The position numbers and the translations under genes are program-made. DNA of 43,979 bases from Terriglobia bacterium (GTDB taxonomy: Bacteria; Acidobacteriota; Terriglobia; Acidiferrales; UBA7541). The notes beneath the pieces were generated by a model. It was not told the origin of the DNA and searched no databases. It was given only the letters and a program-made list of their open reading frames with translations. Position 1 is the first letter of the stretch, and every line of letters starts with the position of its first letter. Location of the stretch: contig JAIQGD010000008.1 of NCBI GenBank assembly GCA_020072765.1, forward strand, positions 1 to 43,979. The letters run 5' to 3'. Shown here piece after piece: positions 33,044 through 41,117 of this stretch.

Positions 33044-33718
33044 ATGAGCGATCTCGATCAGTATTTGCGGCCCGCGGAGTTCATTGACAGCGACGACCCG
33101 GACGTCCGCGCCTTCGCCGAGCGGAAATCCGCCGGCGCGCCCGACGCGATTGCGCGCGCCATCCAGCTGTATCGTGCGGTGCGCGACGAAATTCTCTACG
33201 ATCCCTACTACGTCGGCGAGGCGCGCCGCTTCTTCCGCGCCAGCGATTGCCTGCGCGCCGGACGCGGCTTCTGCATCCCCAAGGCGGCGCTGCTGGCGGC
33301 CGTGGCGCGCGTCGTGGACATTCCCTCGCGCGTCGGCTACGCCGACGTCTGCAACCACCTCTCGACCAAAAAACTGCGCGAGCTGATCGGCACCGACCTC
33401 ATCATCTGGCACGGCTACACCGAGCTGTATCTCGAGGGACGCTGGGTGAAAGCCACGCCCGCGTTTAATCTGCGGCTGTGCGAGCGGTTCGGCGTGGTGC
33501 CCCTGGAATTCGACGGGCGGCACGATTCGCTGTTCCATCCCTACGACCGCTCCGGCCGCCGGCACATGGAGTACGTCAATCAGCGCGGGACGTTCGCCGA
33601 CGTGCCCTACGACATCCTCGTTGCCGACTTCAAACGCGTCTACCCGCGCTGGATCGCGCTGCTCACCGACGCGCCCGAAGCCGCCCCCGACTTTCACGCC
33701 GAAGCCGCCGCCGAATAG
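33044..33718 (+). CDS. Transglutaminase-like (papain-fold) domain protein
   Basis: The 224-residue protein carries the transglutaminase-core order: 'LRAGRGFCIPKAALLAAVAR' with Cys77, 'IPSRVGYADVCNHL', 'IIWHGYTELYLEGRWVKATP' with His123, then 'FGVVPLEFDGRHDSLFHPYD' and 'RHMEYVNQRGTFADVP'. The third residue, usually Asp in a DPT/DAT context, is in 'KATPAFN', a variant that appears typical of this subfamily. No signal peptide is present, so it is cytoplasmic. Such proteins are thought to be proteases or amidases, with no known substrate. A TATATG-rich region directly abuts the ATG, leaving no room for a ribosome site; translation may be leaderless. It is a chromosomal-type gene on the opposite strand to the phage genes. 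Confidence 0.85.
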   Translation: MSDLDQYLRPAEFIDSDDPDVRAFAERKSAGAPDAIARAIQLYRAVRDEILYDPYYVGEARRFFRASDCLRAGRGFCIPKAALLAAVARVVDIPSRVGYADVCNHLSTKKLRELIGTDLIIWHGYTELYLEGRWVKATPAFNLRLCERFGVVPLEFDGRHDSLFHPYDRSGRRHMEYVNQRGTFADVPYDILVADFKRVYPRWIALLTDAPEAAPDFHAEAAAE

Positions 33719-33731
33719 CCAGCGAAGAAGT

Positions 33732-33827
33732 AAATGTAGCGCCGGGCCCTTCAGCCCGGCACGGTGGCAGCACCAAGGCGCGTCCTGCCTGCCGCGCTAA
33801 AGACCGCGGCGCTACATACAAACCTTG
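33732..33827. repeat. Family C element, copy 6
   Basis: AATGTAGCGCCGGGCCCTTC ... GCGCTAAAGACCGCGG ... GCTACATACAAACCTT, just after the transglutaminase-like gene. Confidence 0.9.
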
Positions 33828-33863
33828 CACCGCAGGGCGCGGTGATAGACATCGCCGATGGCG

Positions 33864-34028
33864 TCACGCCAGGGTGCGAATCTTCTGCCCCACGTAAAAC
33901 GCCACCGCGCCTCCCAGAAACGCCGCGCCGATCGCGGCATGATGCACGCTGGCAATTGCGCCCAGCGTGAAGGCGGCAATCCCGCCGAGCTGCACCAGAT
34001 AGCCGAGTGTCTGTTTGTTGACAGCCAT
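33864..34028 (-). CDS. 54-residue two-helix membrane protein
   Basis: From the ATG at 34026-34028 the product is MAVNKQTLGYLVQLGG... with two hydrophobic segments (about 8-26 'LGYLVQLGGIAAFTLGAIA' and 31-46 'AAIGAAFLGGAVAFYVGQ') and a basic end 'KIRTLA'. AAGGAG lies 5 nt upstream of the ATG, the reason for choosing this start over a longer frame. No family was recognised. It could be a holin-type phage protein, since it sits between phage genes on the same strand, or a chromosomal membrane peptide. Confidence 0.68.
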   Translation of the reverse strand: MAVNKQTLGYLVQLGGIAAFTLGAIASVHHAAIGAAFLGGAVAFYVGQKIRTLA

Positions 34029-34172
34029 GCTCACTCCTTGGGGAAGCAGAAAATGGAAAACGGAAAAGCGGCGTGCGGGCCGCGCCGTGCATGGGCCAGC
34101 GCACGTCAAGGCCTTGCCGCAGAGGCGCAGAGGGCGCAGAGAACAGCGCAGAGTGAACCGGGAGGGTGGTGT

Positions 34173-34208
34173 TTACTCTAGCCACTCGCCACTAGCCACT
34201 CGCCACTT
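34173..34208. repeat. Heptad array (reverse)
   Basis: ACTCTAGCCACTCGCCACTA-type units. On the minus strand it encodes the end 'VASG-stop' of the next gene. A CGCAGAGGCGCAGAGGGCGC stretch precedes it at about 34118. Confidence 0.88.
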
Positions 34209-34659
34209 CCCCGGTTCCTTCTCCCGCAGGGGGCCGCTCCGGTCGCGGGACGACGTGGACCAGCTGCACCGTGACCGGTGTGTCGCTCGCGCCGGAGCGT
34301 TCCGTGGGACGGGAGGACTCCAGATGCCGCGTGCATTCCTTCAAAATATCGAACAACAATTTCTCGATGCCGTCTTCGCCCTTCTTGTTCTTCAGCTTCT
34401 CCACTTCCCGAGCGTAGGTTTCCGCCACGGTGCGCTCGTCGAGGCCCTCACGGCGCAACGCATCGCCGATGCGCACACGCTTCCGGCGTCGCCGGGGCCG
34501 CAGCGAAGTTTTCCCCGCGCCGGTCGCGGCGCGCGCCGCGTCCTTGGTAACCGGGGCCGCAGCGGGGGCGCTTTCCTCGGCAGGCGCGCGCGTCTTCGCG
34601 GGCGCACGTAACCGCTTGCGCTTCGCGCGCGGCTTCTTGGTTGTGTTTTCAGTGGACAT
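34192..34659 (-). CDS. Basic phage protein, possible terminase small subunit
   Basis: The 155-residue product has a Lys/Arg/Ala/Pro-rich N-terminus (1-60). A helical core follows ('RIGDALRREGLDERTVAETY', 'EKLKNKKGEDGIEKLLFDIL', 'KECTRHLE'), then a tail 'DTPVTVQLVHVVPRPERPP'. A small helical DNA-binding-like core with a 'L-x-x-x-G-L-D-x' turn, placed upstream of terL in transcription order, fits a small terminase or related packaging factor. The transglutaminase-like gene separates the two, so this is inference. The last four residues and TAG derive from the heptad array. No strong ribosome site precedes the ATG at 34657-34659. Confidence 0.62.
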   Translation of the reverse strand: MSTENTTKKPRAKRKRLRAPAKTRAPAEESAPAAAPVTKDAARAATGAGKTSLRPRRRRKRVRIGDALRREGLDERTVAETYAREVEKLKNKKGEDGIEKLLFDILKECTRHLESSRPTERSGASDTPVTVQLVHVVPRPERPPAGEGTGEVASG

Positions 34660-34692
34660 GGCGCGGCGCGCGCGTGGCGCGGTGGCAGGGGC

Positions 34693-35061
34693 TTATCCGA
34701 GGATCTGCACGACAACGCCCGAGCCGCCGGTGATGGACGACACCTTGGCGCGCACGAAATTAGCGCGCACGCCAGTGACCGTGCGCGATTCGCCGGTCGT
34801 GGCCGCGCTGGTGTCGATCGTGGCGTACTGCGCGTCCACGTCGTTCAGCGCCGTCTGCAGCACGATGCTCACCGCGGAAGGCGCGGAGCCAAACAGCGTC
34901 TGCCAGCGGATCGTGCGGCCGTTTTCGGGAAAGCCCGCGTAACTGGGCAGCGCGAACTGCTGGCTGGCCTGCCCCGCAGCGGGCGCTTCGCTGTTGAAGG
35001 CCAGGGCCACGTCGCCCGGAAAAATCGAGTACGGCGGTACCTGCGTGTTGTAGTTCGGCAT
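34693..35061 (-). CDS. Small phage structural protein (decoration-like)
   Basis: The 122-residue product, 'NYNTQVPPYSIFPGDVALAF' ... 'RTIRWQTLFGSAPSAVSIVL' ... 'NFVRAKVSSITGGSGVVVQI', is beta-rich with Gly and Ser, ending in a strand 'SGVVVQILG'. This is the pattern of small head or tail decoration proteins in which each subunit repeats 'FVRAKVSSITGG', a phrase also seen in phage proteins reporting residual variation of a fitted quantity. It is the rightmost phage-type gene. GGAGA precedes the ATG at 35059-35061. Confidence 0.65.
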   Translation of the reverse strand: MPNYNTQVPPYSIFPGDVALAFNSEAPAAGQASQQFALPSYAGFPENGRTIRWQTLFGSAPSAVSIVLQTALNDVDAQYATIDTSAATTGESRTVTGVRANFVRAKVSSITGGSGVVVQILG

Positions 35062-35519
35062 GAGTCTCTCCGGCGGGGATTAGTGATTGGTGATTCGTGA
35101 TCGGTGATTGGTGAGGAGTGGCTAGTGACGGACCTGCCCGCCGCGGGGCGCAAGGGCTCTCCGGGACACAGACGGGGTACGAACGATGGCGCTTTTCGGC
35201 GTTGCGACGTGGCGGGAGAGCGGGCTGCCTTCTCGCACTCTTCGAGGATAACGAGAATACTTATACACTAAGTCGCCATTCTTTGCAAGTGCTTGTTGGT
35301 GTAAACAATTGTCGCCCAAGGCGCCGATCCGCGCTGTTGGCGTCTCGCGGGCTTTTGGGGAACGACCAGGATCGGCGCCCCGAGCGCGACCAAGGCCAGC
35401 GAGGAACCTGCTGTCGCGTTTGCTGTCTGCGTGGTTTGGGTTCCGCACGTTGTTGCCGGACAACGTTTTGCCCCAGGCGCACTGCGGTGCCCGCGCGCCA
35501 GTTCAGCTATACTGGCGCG
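35062..35519. other. Spacer between virion island and lgt
   Basis: The left part is a forward heptad array (about 35079-35128: GTGATTG, GTGATTC, GTGATCG, AGTGGCT). The right ~390 nt are non-repetitive. No convincing gene is seen in any frame. TATACT at 35508-35513 lies 6 nt before the lgt ATG and could be a -10 box of a leaderless transcript; no good -35 box is visible. Confidence 0.6.
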
Positions 35520-36338
35520 ATGCTGCCCTTTCTGCATCTGGGTCCGCTGACCATCCCGACCTACGGCCTGATGGTGGCCCTGGGGATGGTGGCGGGGTAT
35601 TACATGCTGGCCGCCGACCTGGCGCGGCGCGGCATCGCCGCGAAGGAGTCCGGCGTGGCCGAGATGTTCGTGGCCATTCCGTGCCTGGCAGGAATTATCG
35701 GCGCGAAGATTTACAGCGTGCTGGAATCGCCCCGCGAGTTGTTTGCCGACCCGCTGGGCCAGATTTTCAGCCGCTACGGGCTTACATGGACGGGCGGGCT
35801 GATCGCCGGCGTGGCGACGTTCCTCTGGCTGGCGCGGCGCAAGAAGATCCCGCTGCTCGACATGCTCGACGCGGGCTCGCCGGGCCTGGCGCTGGGCTAC
35901 GCCTTCGGGCGCATGGGCTGCCTGCTCTCCGGCGACGGCGATTACGGCGTTCCGACTTCCCTGCCCTGGGGCATGAGTTTTCCCAACGGGCTGGTGCCCA
36001 CCACCGAGCGCGTCCATCCCACGCCCATTTACGAGATCCTCGGCGCGTGCGCCATCGCCTGGCTGCTGTGGCGGCGCGGCGCGCGGCAAGTGGCGCAATC
36101 GAAGGCTCGGAGCGAACTGCGTTCCGCGTCTCCCGAGCGCGGCGCGTGGCTGGCGCCGACGCTGGCGCGCGGCAGCGTCTTCGCGGCCTACCTGGTGCTG
36201 ACCGGCGTGGCGCGCTTTCTGGTCGAGTTCATCCGCATCAATCCCCGTGTGCTCTTCGGCCTGACCAACGCGCAGATCGCCAGCGCTGCGTCCATCGTGG
36301 GCGGCGCCGCCCTGTGGCTGGTCCGCTGGCGGGATTAG
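35520..36338 (+). CDS. lgt: Prolipoprotein diacylglyceryl transferase
   Basis: The 272-residue integral membrane protein transfers diacylglycerol from phosphatidylglycerol to the lipobox Cys of prolipoproteins in the inner membrane. Seen here are the N-terminal 'LGPLTIPTYGLMVALGMVAG', 'YGLTWTGGLIAGV' (first Arg/His region), the signature 'GYAFGRMGCLLSGDGDYG' (family: GRxGNFxNGExxG), 'ERVHPTPIYEI' (family: HPTQLYE) and a late 'ARFLVEFIRIN' helix. The length is usual for the family. The ATG at 35520 has no ribosome site but has a TATACT box immediately upstream. It is the first clear housekeeping gene right of the phage cluster. Confidence 0.95.
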   Translation: MLPFLHLGPLTIPTYGLMVALGMVAGYYMLAADLARRGIAAKESGVAEMFVAIPCLAGIIGAKIYSVLESPRELFADPLGQIFSRYGLTWTGGLIAGVATFLWLARRKKIPLLDMLDAGSPGLALGYAFGRMGCLLSGDGDYGVPTSLPWGMSFPNGLVPTTERVHPTPIYEILGACAIAWLLWRRGARQVAQSKARSELRSASPERGAWLAPTLARGSVFAAYLVLTGVARFLVEFIRINPRVLFGLTNAQIASAASIVGGAALWLVRWRD

Positions 36339-36342
36339 CAAG

Positions 36343-36646
36343 CAGTGGCTAGTGGCTAGTGACTAGTGGCTAGAGTTGCCCGCCCGCCGGAGTCCCCCTG
36401 TGGCGGGGCGGAGGCGCGGCCTGCCCCATTCTCCGCACGCAATTCAACCCGCCTGTAATTCCGAGGAGCGGAGCGACGAGGAATCCCTCTTCGCGTGCGC
36501 ATCGCCGGGAGGCAAACCAAAGAGAGATCCCTCGCTCCGCTCGGGATGACAGCGTGCTGGAGGAGGTGGAGACAACCGCTCGGGATGTCGGCGCGCTACG
36601 GCGGGCGGGCCGCTCTAGCCACTAGTCACTCGCCACTCGCTACTGC
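36343..36646. repeat. Heptad array, family B element, inverted heptad array
   Basis: Forward AGTGGCT/AGTGACT units at 36343-36375, a family B element at 36455-36551 (GTAATTCCGAGGAGCGGAGC to CTCGGGATGACAG), and reverse ACTAGTC/ACTCGCC units at 36615-36646. The last array supplies the end 'VASGE-stop' of the next gene. No gene lies in the spacer. Confidence 0.85.
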
Positions 36647-37219
36647 CTTCGGCATACGAATGCCCAGCACCCCCGCGGAGAGCACTGCGATCGAACGCGA
36701 CGGATCGACCGCCACGGGCAAGGCGCGGATCGAGAAGGCTCGCATCGCGGGAGCGTCTTCTTCGCGGCTGTCGTCGCCCGCGCGGCCTGCGATCTCCGGC
36801 GTGTCATCCCCCGGCGCGTCATCGTCGGGGGCGCAGAAAAGCTCCTGGATGTCGGAGGGGATCGATTCGACCGGGCCATCTTCGTCCGACGACACTTGCG
36901 CCACGATCACCAGCCAGCGCGCCTCGATGCCGACGCACACGCCCGCGCCGCTCCAGTTGGTCACGCTGGCCAGCGCGTAGACGCAGTCGGCCGATTCGGT
37001 GATGTCCACGGGGAGATCGAGCAGGAGTTCGTGTTCGGCGGTCAGCCAGTCGTCGAGTTCACTGCCTGGGACCGCGCCGCGCTCCAGGTGTTTCTCATGG
37101 GCGCGCCGGGCCACGCGGTCGTAGGCCTCCAGCAGGCAGTCGGTCACATCGCGCAACCCAACGCATTCGCGATGCCGCGCCCTGTGGGCCGGGGCCGGCG
37201 ATCTCGTGCGGCGGCTCAT
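36626..37219 (-). CDS. DUF2934-type protein with alpha-crystallin-like region (tentative)
   Basis: The 197-residue product has a basic start. Then comes 'VTDCLLEAYDRVARRAHEKH' and 'LERGAVPGSELDDWLTAEHE', matching the DUF2934 pattern (A-x-x-L-x-x-x-x-G-x-x-x-G-x-x-x-x-D-W-x-x-A-E). A strand-rich region follows ('LLLDLPVDITESADCVYALA', 'GVCVGIEARWLVIVAQVS'), which resembles an Hsp20-type beta-sandwich, then an acidic linker and 'FSIRALPVAVDPSRSIAVLS'. DUF2934/Hsp20-like combinations are seen in Acidobacteria. The ATG at 37217-37219 lies 5 nt after the stop of the receiver-like gene, so the two form an operon. Its last five residues are encoded by a heptad array. Confidence 0.72.
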   Translation of the reverse strand: MSRRTRSPAPAHRARHRECVGLRDVTDCLLEAYDRVARRAHEKHLERGAVPGSELDDWLTAEHELLLDLPVDITESADCVYALASVTNWSGAGVCVGIEARWLVIVAQVSSDEDGPVESIPSDIQELFCAPDDDAPGDDTPEIAGRAGDDSREEDAPAMRAFSIRALPVAVDPSRSIAVLSAGVLGIRMPKAVASGE

Positions 37220-37224
37220 GCGAC

Positions 37225-37722
37225 TCAGGCCCCCAGCGGCTTGCGCGGCCGGTGGCCGTTGGCTGGAGCGCGCCGTGAAGCGTGCCCCCCCGCCGAGAGG
37301 GTGAAGGCGCGCGGCGCCGCCGCACTCACCTCCCGGCGGCGTTCCTGTTCGCGGTCCCGCGCGCCGAGAAGGCTTTCCATCTCCTGCAACAGCGCCCGTG
37401 GGGTGAGGCCCCGCGTCCCCAGCACGCGCGTGCCTCGCTCGATCACCGGAAGCCACAACGAACTCTCCGACAGCGCCACGCCCACAAACAGCGTGGCCCC
37501 GTGCCGCGCCACCCCCGCCGCCAGTTCGTAGCCCAGCCCGTCGGACAGTGTCTCTAACGCCAGCACGACATCGAAGGCAAATCTGTCCAGCTGCTCCCGC
37601 GCTTGCTGGAGGTTCGCGACCACGCGCGCTCCCCAGGCTTGGGTGGCCAGACGGGTGAGCAGAGCGCCAGTGTTCTCGCTGGGCGTTCCGGCAACCAAAA
37701 TCCGAATTGTGATGGCAGGCAT
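37225..37722 (-). CDS. Degenerate response-regulator receiver protein
   Basis: The 165-residue protein starts at the ATG at 37720-37722, preceded by AGGGGGA; longer frames are not supported. Residues 5-120 follow a CheY fold: 'ITIRILVAGTPSENTGALLT', 'GARVVANLQQAREQLDRFAF', 'DVVLALETLSDGLGYELA', 'GATLFVGVALSESS', 'TRGLTPRALLQEMESLL'. The acidic pair after strand 1 is replaced (AGTP), and the phosphorylatable Asp position reads Ala/Leu in 'VVLALETLSDG'. It should therefore not be phosphorylated and is a pseudo-receiver. A basic tail (about 125-165) is disordered. It is co-transcribed with the DUF2934-type gene and divergent from the histidine kinase at 38379. Confidence 0.72.
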   Translation of the reverse strand: MPAITIRILVAGTPSENTGALLTRLATQAWGARVVANLQQAREQLDRFAFDVVLALETLSDGLGYELAAGVARHGATLFVGVALSESSLWLPVIERGTRVLGTRGLTPRALLQEMESLLGARDREQERRREVSAAAPRAFTLSAGGHASRRAPANGHRPRKPLGA

Positions 37723-38378
37723 ATTCCCCCTGTGAGGGGAACCCACAACCCGCGTGGACGGCGAGGAGTCGTCTGCGGCCAATAGAATCCGGCCAGGGTT
37801 GCCAGCTCTCCGCGCCGGAGGCGCGCGACAGGGCGTTGTCGTCCCGCGCTTCCGGCGAAGCGAGCGCATCGCTCCGCGTTCCCCAGATTCTTTATCGGGA
37901 AACGCGGAGGCCAACCTTAACGACACTTTCCCTTTCAGCTTGGCCGGTAGATTAGAACCGCGCGGGGCGGCGATTCAATTCGGAACAGTGCGGCATTTGA
38001 TTGCGGAACTTGCGTATCGGCGCTACTCGTAAATGTGCCAATATGATACAGGAAGGCCTTGACATATATGGCACTACGTAATAACTTCACGGCACTCTCA
38101 GCGCATCCGGCGGCGGCTCCGAGAATGGCCGTGCCGGGCGGTCGCGCCGCGGGTGCGGCGGACAATGTGCGCGCTCGCCTGAGGCATCGCCGATGCCTTT
38201 CGCCTGGCCCCGCGAGGTTTGGATGTAGCGCCGCGGTCTTTAGCGCGGCAGGCGGGACGCGCAGCGGCGATGCCACTGTGCCGGACTAAAGGCCCCGGCG
38301 CTACATTTACGTCGCGGCGCATGCCGCGGCTCGGGTGAACAATCCGAATCCCGTTTCAGGGGGTACCCAGACGCCCTT
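37723..38378. other. Divergent intergenic region with family C copy 7
   Basis: About 650 nt between the pseudo-receiver gene and the histidine kinase gene. It holds a family C element at 38213-38312 (GGATGTAGCGCCGCGGTCTT ... GGCGCTACATTTACG). A less GC-rich stretch (about 37960-38090) contains TTGACA at 38059-38064 with a weak -10 (TAACTT) 17 nt further. That is a possible but weak promoter for rightward transcription. No gene is seen. Confidence 0.6.
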
Positions 38379-39962
38379 ATGAGTGCGGGTCCTAAAACAT
38401 ACGGGGCGAGTCTTGCCCGGCTTCGCGCCGGATCGCCGCCCGTCCACTTCCGTCCTCTCAGACGCTCGCATCCCAGCGCGCCCTCGCCGCAAACCGTGCT
38501 CCCGTCCGAACTCACTTCGGAGCACAGTCTGGACTGGCTGCTTTTGACGCTGCGCGAGTTTGCGCTGATCTTGAATGCAAACGGCACCGTCCAGTCCTGC
38601 TGGACTTCCAATCACGGGTTCCGCCGCCACGCCGAGTCCGTCCTGCTGGGGCGCCGGCTGGAGGACATTCTGGATCCGGGCCCCATGGGCCAATTGTCGA
38701 AAATGTTTCAGCGCGCCCTCGAGACGGGCCAGAACCAGGACGTCCCCTATTCGATTCGCGTGGCCGGCGAGCTGCGCTCATTTCTGGTGCGCGTAGTGCC
38801 GGTCTCGGAGGCCGCCGGGGGCCCGCCGACTATCTGCCTGACCGCGCGCGACCGCACCGAGCGCATCCGGCATCTGGAACTGCTGGAAAAAAGCGAGGCG
38901 CTGCTGGAGCACGCCGAGCAGATCGCCAGCCTGGGCAGTTGGGAATTCAATCTCCTCACCAAGGACGTCGCCCTGTCGCCGCAGTTACGCCAAATGTATG
39001 GCCTCGATCCGGACGCCGCGTGGGGCGAACAAGACTACTGGGGGCGCATGCATCCGCAGGATCGCGCGCGGGCGCGGGAGATCATGGAGCGCGCGCTGGC
39101 CGACTGCCAGCCGTTCGAGTACACCTCGCGCAGTCTGGCCTCCGGCCTCCGCGTGCGCACACATTTTCTCCGCGGCCTTCCGCTGCTGGTGGCCGGCGGG
39201 AAGGTCGTGCGCATCATCGGCATCGTACAGGACATCACCGAGCGGGCGCAGGCCGAGGAAGAGTTGCGACGACTTTCGCAGCAATTGCTGCGCGCGCGCG
39301 ATGATGGCCACCGGCACACGGCGCGGGTACTGCACGAGTCGGCGGGGCAAAGCCTGGCGGCGCTGAAAATGACGCTGGCGCGCTTGCGCGAGGCGCTGCC
39401 CAGCCAGGACCGGGACGCCCACGATCTGCTGCAATCGGCGGCGGCGCTGGCCGACACCGCCATCGGCGAAGTGCGCACCGTCTCCTACCTGATGCATCCG
39501 CCCCTGCTGGACGAGGCCGGGCTGGGCCCCGCCTTGCGATGGTACGCCCAGGGATTCAGCCAGCGCAGCGGGATTGCCGTCGCTGTCGACGCGCCCGACG
39601 ATTTCGGCCGCTGCTCCCAGGAAACGGAAACCGCCGTCTTCCGCATCGTGCAGGAGGCGCTCACCAACGTGCATCGCCATTCCCGCAGCCGCACGGCCAC
39701 CATTCGCCTGGCCCGGCAACCGGGCCGCCTGGTGGCCGAAGTGGAGGATCAGGGCTGCGGCTTCCATTCGACGGTGCGGAACGGGTCTCAGCCGAAGCCC
39801 TACGGCGTGGGCATTGCCGGCATGCGCGAGCGCGTCAAGCTGCTGAACGGTCGTTTGGAAATCCGCAGCGACCCCGGCCACGGCGCCACCGTGCGCGTGG
39901 TCCTGCCGGATGCCCCGCGGTTGGGGCCCACCAGAATCTCCGATCCAGATTGGAGTGTATGA
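38379..39962 (+). CDS. PAS-domain sensor histidine kinase (NarL-partner type)
   Basis: The 527-residue soluble kinase has two PAS domains. The first is about 52-160 ('LREFALILNANGTVQSCWTS'). The second is about 175-290 ('LGSWEFNLLTKDVALSPQLR', ending 'GIVQDITERAQAEEEL'). A HisKA_3 dimerisation domain follows, with His319 in 'RHTARVLHESAGQSLAALKM', where the family usually reads R-x-x-A-R-E-L-H-D. Then comes a HATPase_c domain: N box 'FRIVQEALTNVHRHS' around Asn430, 'DQGCGF' (457-462) and 'GIAGMRERV' (479-487). There is no membrane segment, so the signal is cytoplasmic. The last codon overlaps the response-regulator start (ATGA), so the pair is coupled. Confidence 0.93.
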   Translation: MSAGPKTYGASLARLRAGSPPVHFRPLRRSHPSAPSPQTVLPSELTSEHSLDWLLLTLREFALILNANGTVQSCWTSNHGFRRHAESVLLGRRLEDILDPGPMGQLSKMFQRALETGQNQDVPYSIRVAGELRSFLVRVVPVSEAAGGPPTICLTARDRTERIRHLELLEKSEALLEHAEQIASLGSWEFNLLTKDVALSPQLRQMYGLDPDAAWGEQDYWGRMHPQDRARAREIMERALADCQPFEYTSRSLASGLRVRTHFLRGLPLLVAGGKVVRIIGIVQDITERAQAEEELRRLSQQLLRARDDGHRHTARVLHESAGQSLAALKMTLARLREALPSQDRDAHDLLQSAAALADTAIGEVRTVSYLMHPPLLDEAGLGPALRWYAQGFSQRSGIAVAVDAPDDFGRCSQETETAVFRIVQEALTNVHRHSRSRTATIRLARQPGRLVAEVEDQGCGFHSTVRNGSQPKPYGVGIAGMRERVKLLNGRLEIRSDPGHGATVRVVLPDAPRLGPTRISDPDWSV

Positions 39963-40888
39963 TGCGAATCTCGGGAAAATGGAAACGAAAAAGTGAGCGC
40001 GAGGAACCGGCGCCGCACAAACGCGCGTCCCACCACTCCCCGCAATGCGCCGCCGAGCCGGCCGCGTCGCCCGGACCAGCCTCGGCCCCCGCGCCAACTC
40101 CGGCGCCCGCAGCCGCCCATACCAGGGACGAAAAACTCTCGCCGCCGCCGGGCCCGCCCCCGGCCTCCGGCGATCCGCCATCCGAGGAGCGCGCGCGGCG
40201 CAGCTCGTCGCGGCACGCCCAGGAAGCTCCGCCGGCGCGGCGCAGCTGTTATCAAATTCTTTTGGTGGACGATCACGCCGTGGTGCGCCACGGGCTGCGC
40301 ACCCTGCTGGCCTCCCAACCGGATATCGAAGTGTGCGGAGAAGCGGCGACAGGGCCCCAGGCGCTGGAGTTGGTTCGGCGGGAGAGGCCCGACCTGATGA
40401 TCCTGGATCTGACGCTTCCGGGAATGGACGGCCTGGAGGTGATGGAACTGGTGCGCCAGCAATCCCCGACGACCGAAATTCTGGTGCTGACCATGCACTT
40501 CTCCGACGAACTGGCACGCGCGGTGCTGCGCGCCGGCGCGCGCGCCTACGTCCTGAAATCGGACGCGGACATGGACTTGCTGGCCGCCGTGGACCACGTG
40601 CGCCATCACCAGCCGTTCTTTACCAGCCAGCTGGCCCACGCCATGGCACAGAACTTCCTGCAATCCCCCACGCAAAGCGGACCTAATGGCATCTCCCTGA
40701 CGCCACGCGAAGTCGAAGTCGTCACCCTGCTGGCCGAGGGGAAAAGCAACAAGGAAGCCGCCTCCTCGCTGGGCGTTTCCTCGCGCACGGTGGAGAGTCA
40801 TCGCAATCACATCATGCGCAAGATGGAGTTCGTCAGCTTCTCCGACCTGGTGCGCTTCGCCGTCCGCGAGAATCTGGTCGCGCCGTAG
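39959..40888 (+). CDS. NarL/LuxR-family response regulator with long disordered N-terminus
   Basis: The 309-residue product starts at the ATG overlapping the kinase stop. Residues 1-95 are Pro/Ala/Arg-rich and look disordered, which is unusual for this family. The receiver domain (about 98-215) has Asp104-Asp105, the phosphoacceptor Asp150 in 'DLMILDLTLPGMDG', Thr178 and Lys200 ('AYVLKSDAD'). The C-terminal LuxR helix-turn-helix (about 246-305) reads 'LTPREVEVVTLLAEGKSNKE' and 'LGVSSRTVESHRNHIMRKME'. It is very probably phosphorylated by the upstream kinase and binds DNA. The target genes are unknown. The stop is followed at once by a heptad array. Confidence 0.93.
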   Translation: MMRISGKWKRKSEREEPAPHKRASHHSPQCAAEPAASPGPASAPAPTPAPAAAHTRDEKLSPPPGPPPASGDPPSEERARRSSSRHAQEAPPARRSCYQILLVDDHAVVRHGLRTLLASQPDIEVCGEAATGPQALELVRRERPDLMILDLTLPGMDGLEVMELVRQQSPTTEILVLTMHFSDELARAVLRAGARAYVLKSDADMDLLAAVDHVRHHQPFFTSQLAHAMAQNFLQSPTQSGPNGISLTPREVEVVTLLAEGKSNKEAASSLGVSSRTVESHRNHIMRKMEFVSFSDLVRFAVRENLVAP

Positions 40889-40893
40889 GTAGG

Positions 40894-41117
40894 AAGTGGC
40901 TAGTGGTTAGTGACTAGTGGCTAGAGGGGAGCGGAAGCGCCCGCGTTCCCGGCGAGAAAACGCGCGGAATGCACAAATCAAGAGGGTGTGAGTGTAGCGC
41001 CGCGGTCTTTAACGCGGCAGGCAGGACGCGCCTCCGGCTTATGATGCTCGGCACGCGGTACGGAGGGATCCCTCGGTCGCGTTGCTCCCTCGGGATGACG
41101 ATCCTGGTCGGATCGTC
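40894..41117. repeat. Heptad array, partial C and B elements and stop-codon hairpin
   Basis: Forward AGTGGCT/AGTGACT units (40896-40925), a family C half (about 40985-41040), a shortened family B copy (41063-41100), and the hairpin 41097-41117 (GACGATCC-TGGTC-GGATCGTC) that overlaps the stop of the gene at 41116-41328. No gene is seen. Confidence 0.8.

Noticed and set aside
35118-35519. Possible coding region upstream of lgt
   Set aside because: Frames on both strands are short, basic and lack ribosome sites. None resembles a protein.
38059-38289. Frame starting next to TTGACATATATGG upstream of the histidine kinase
   Set aside because: It runs into a family C element, has no ribosome site and no conserved pattern.
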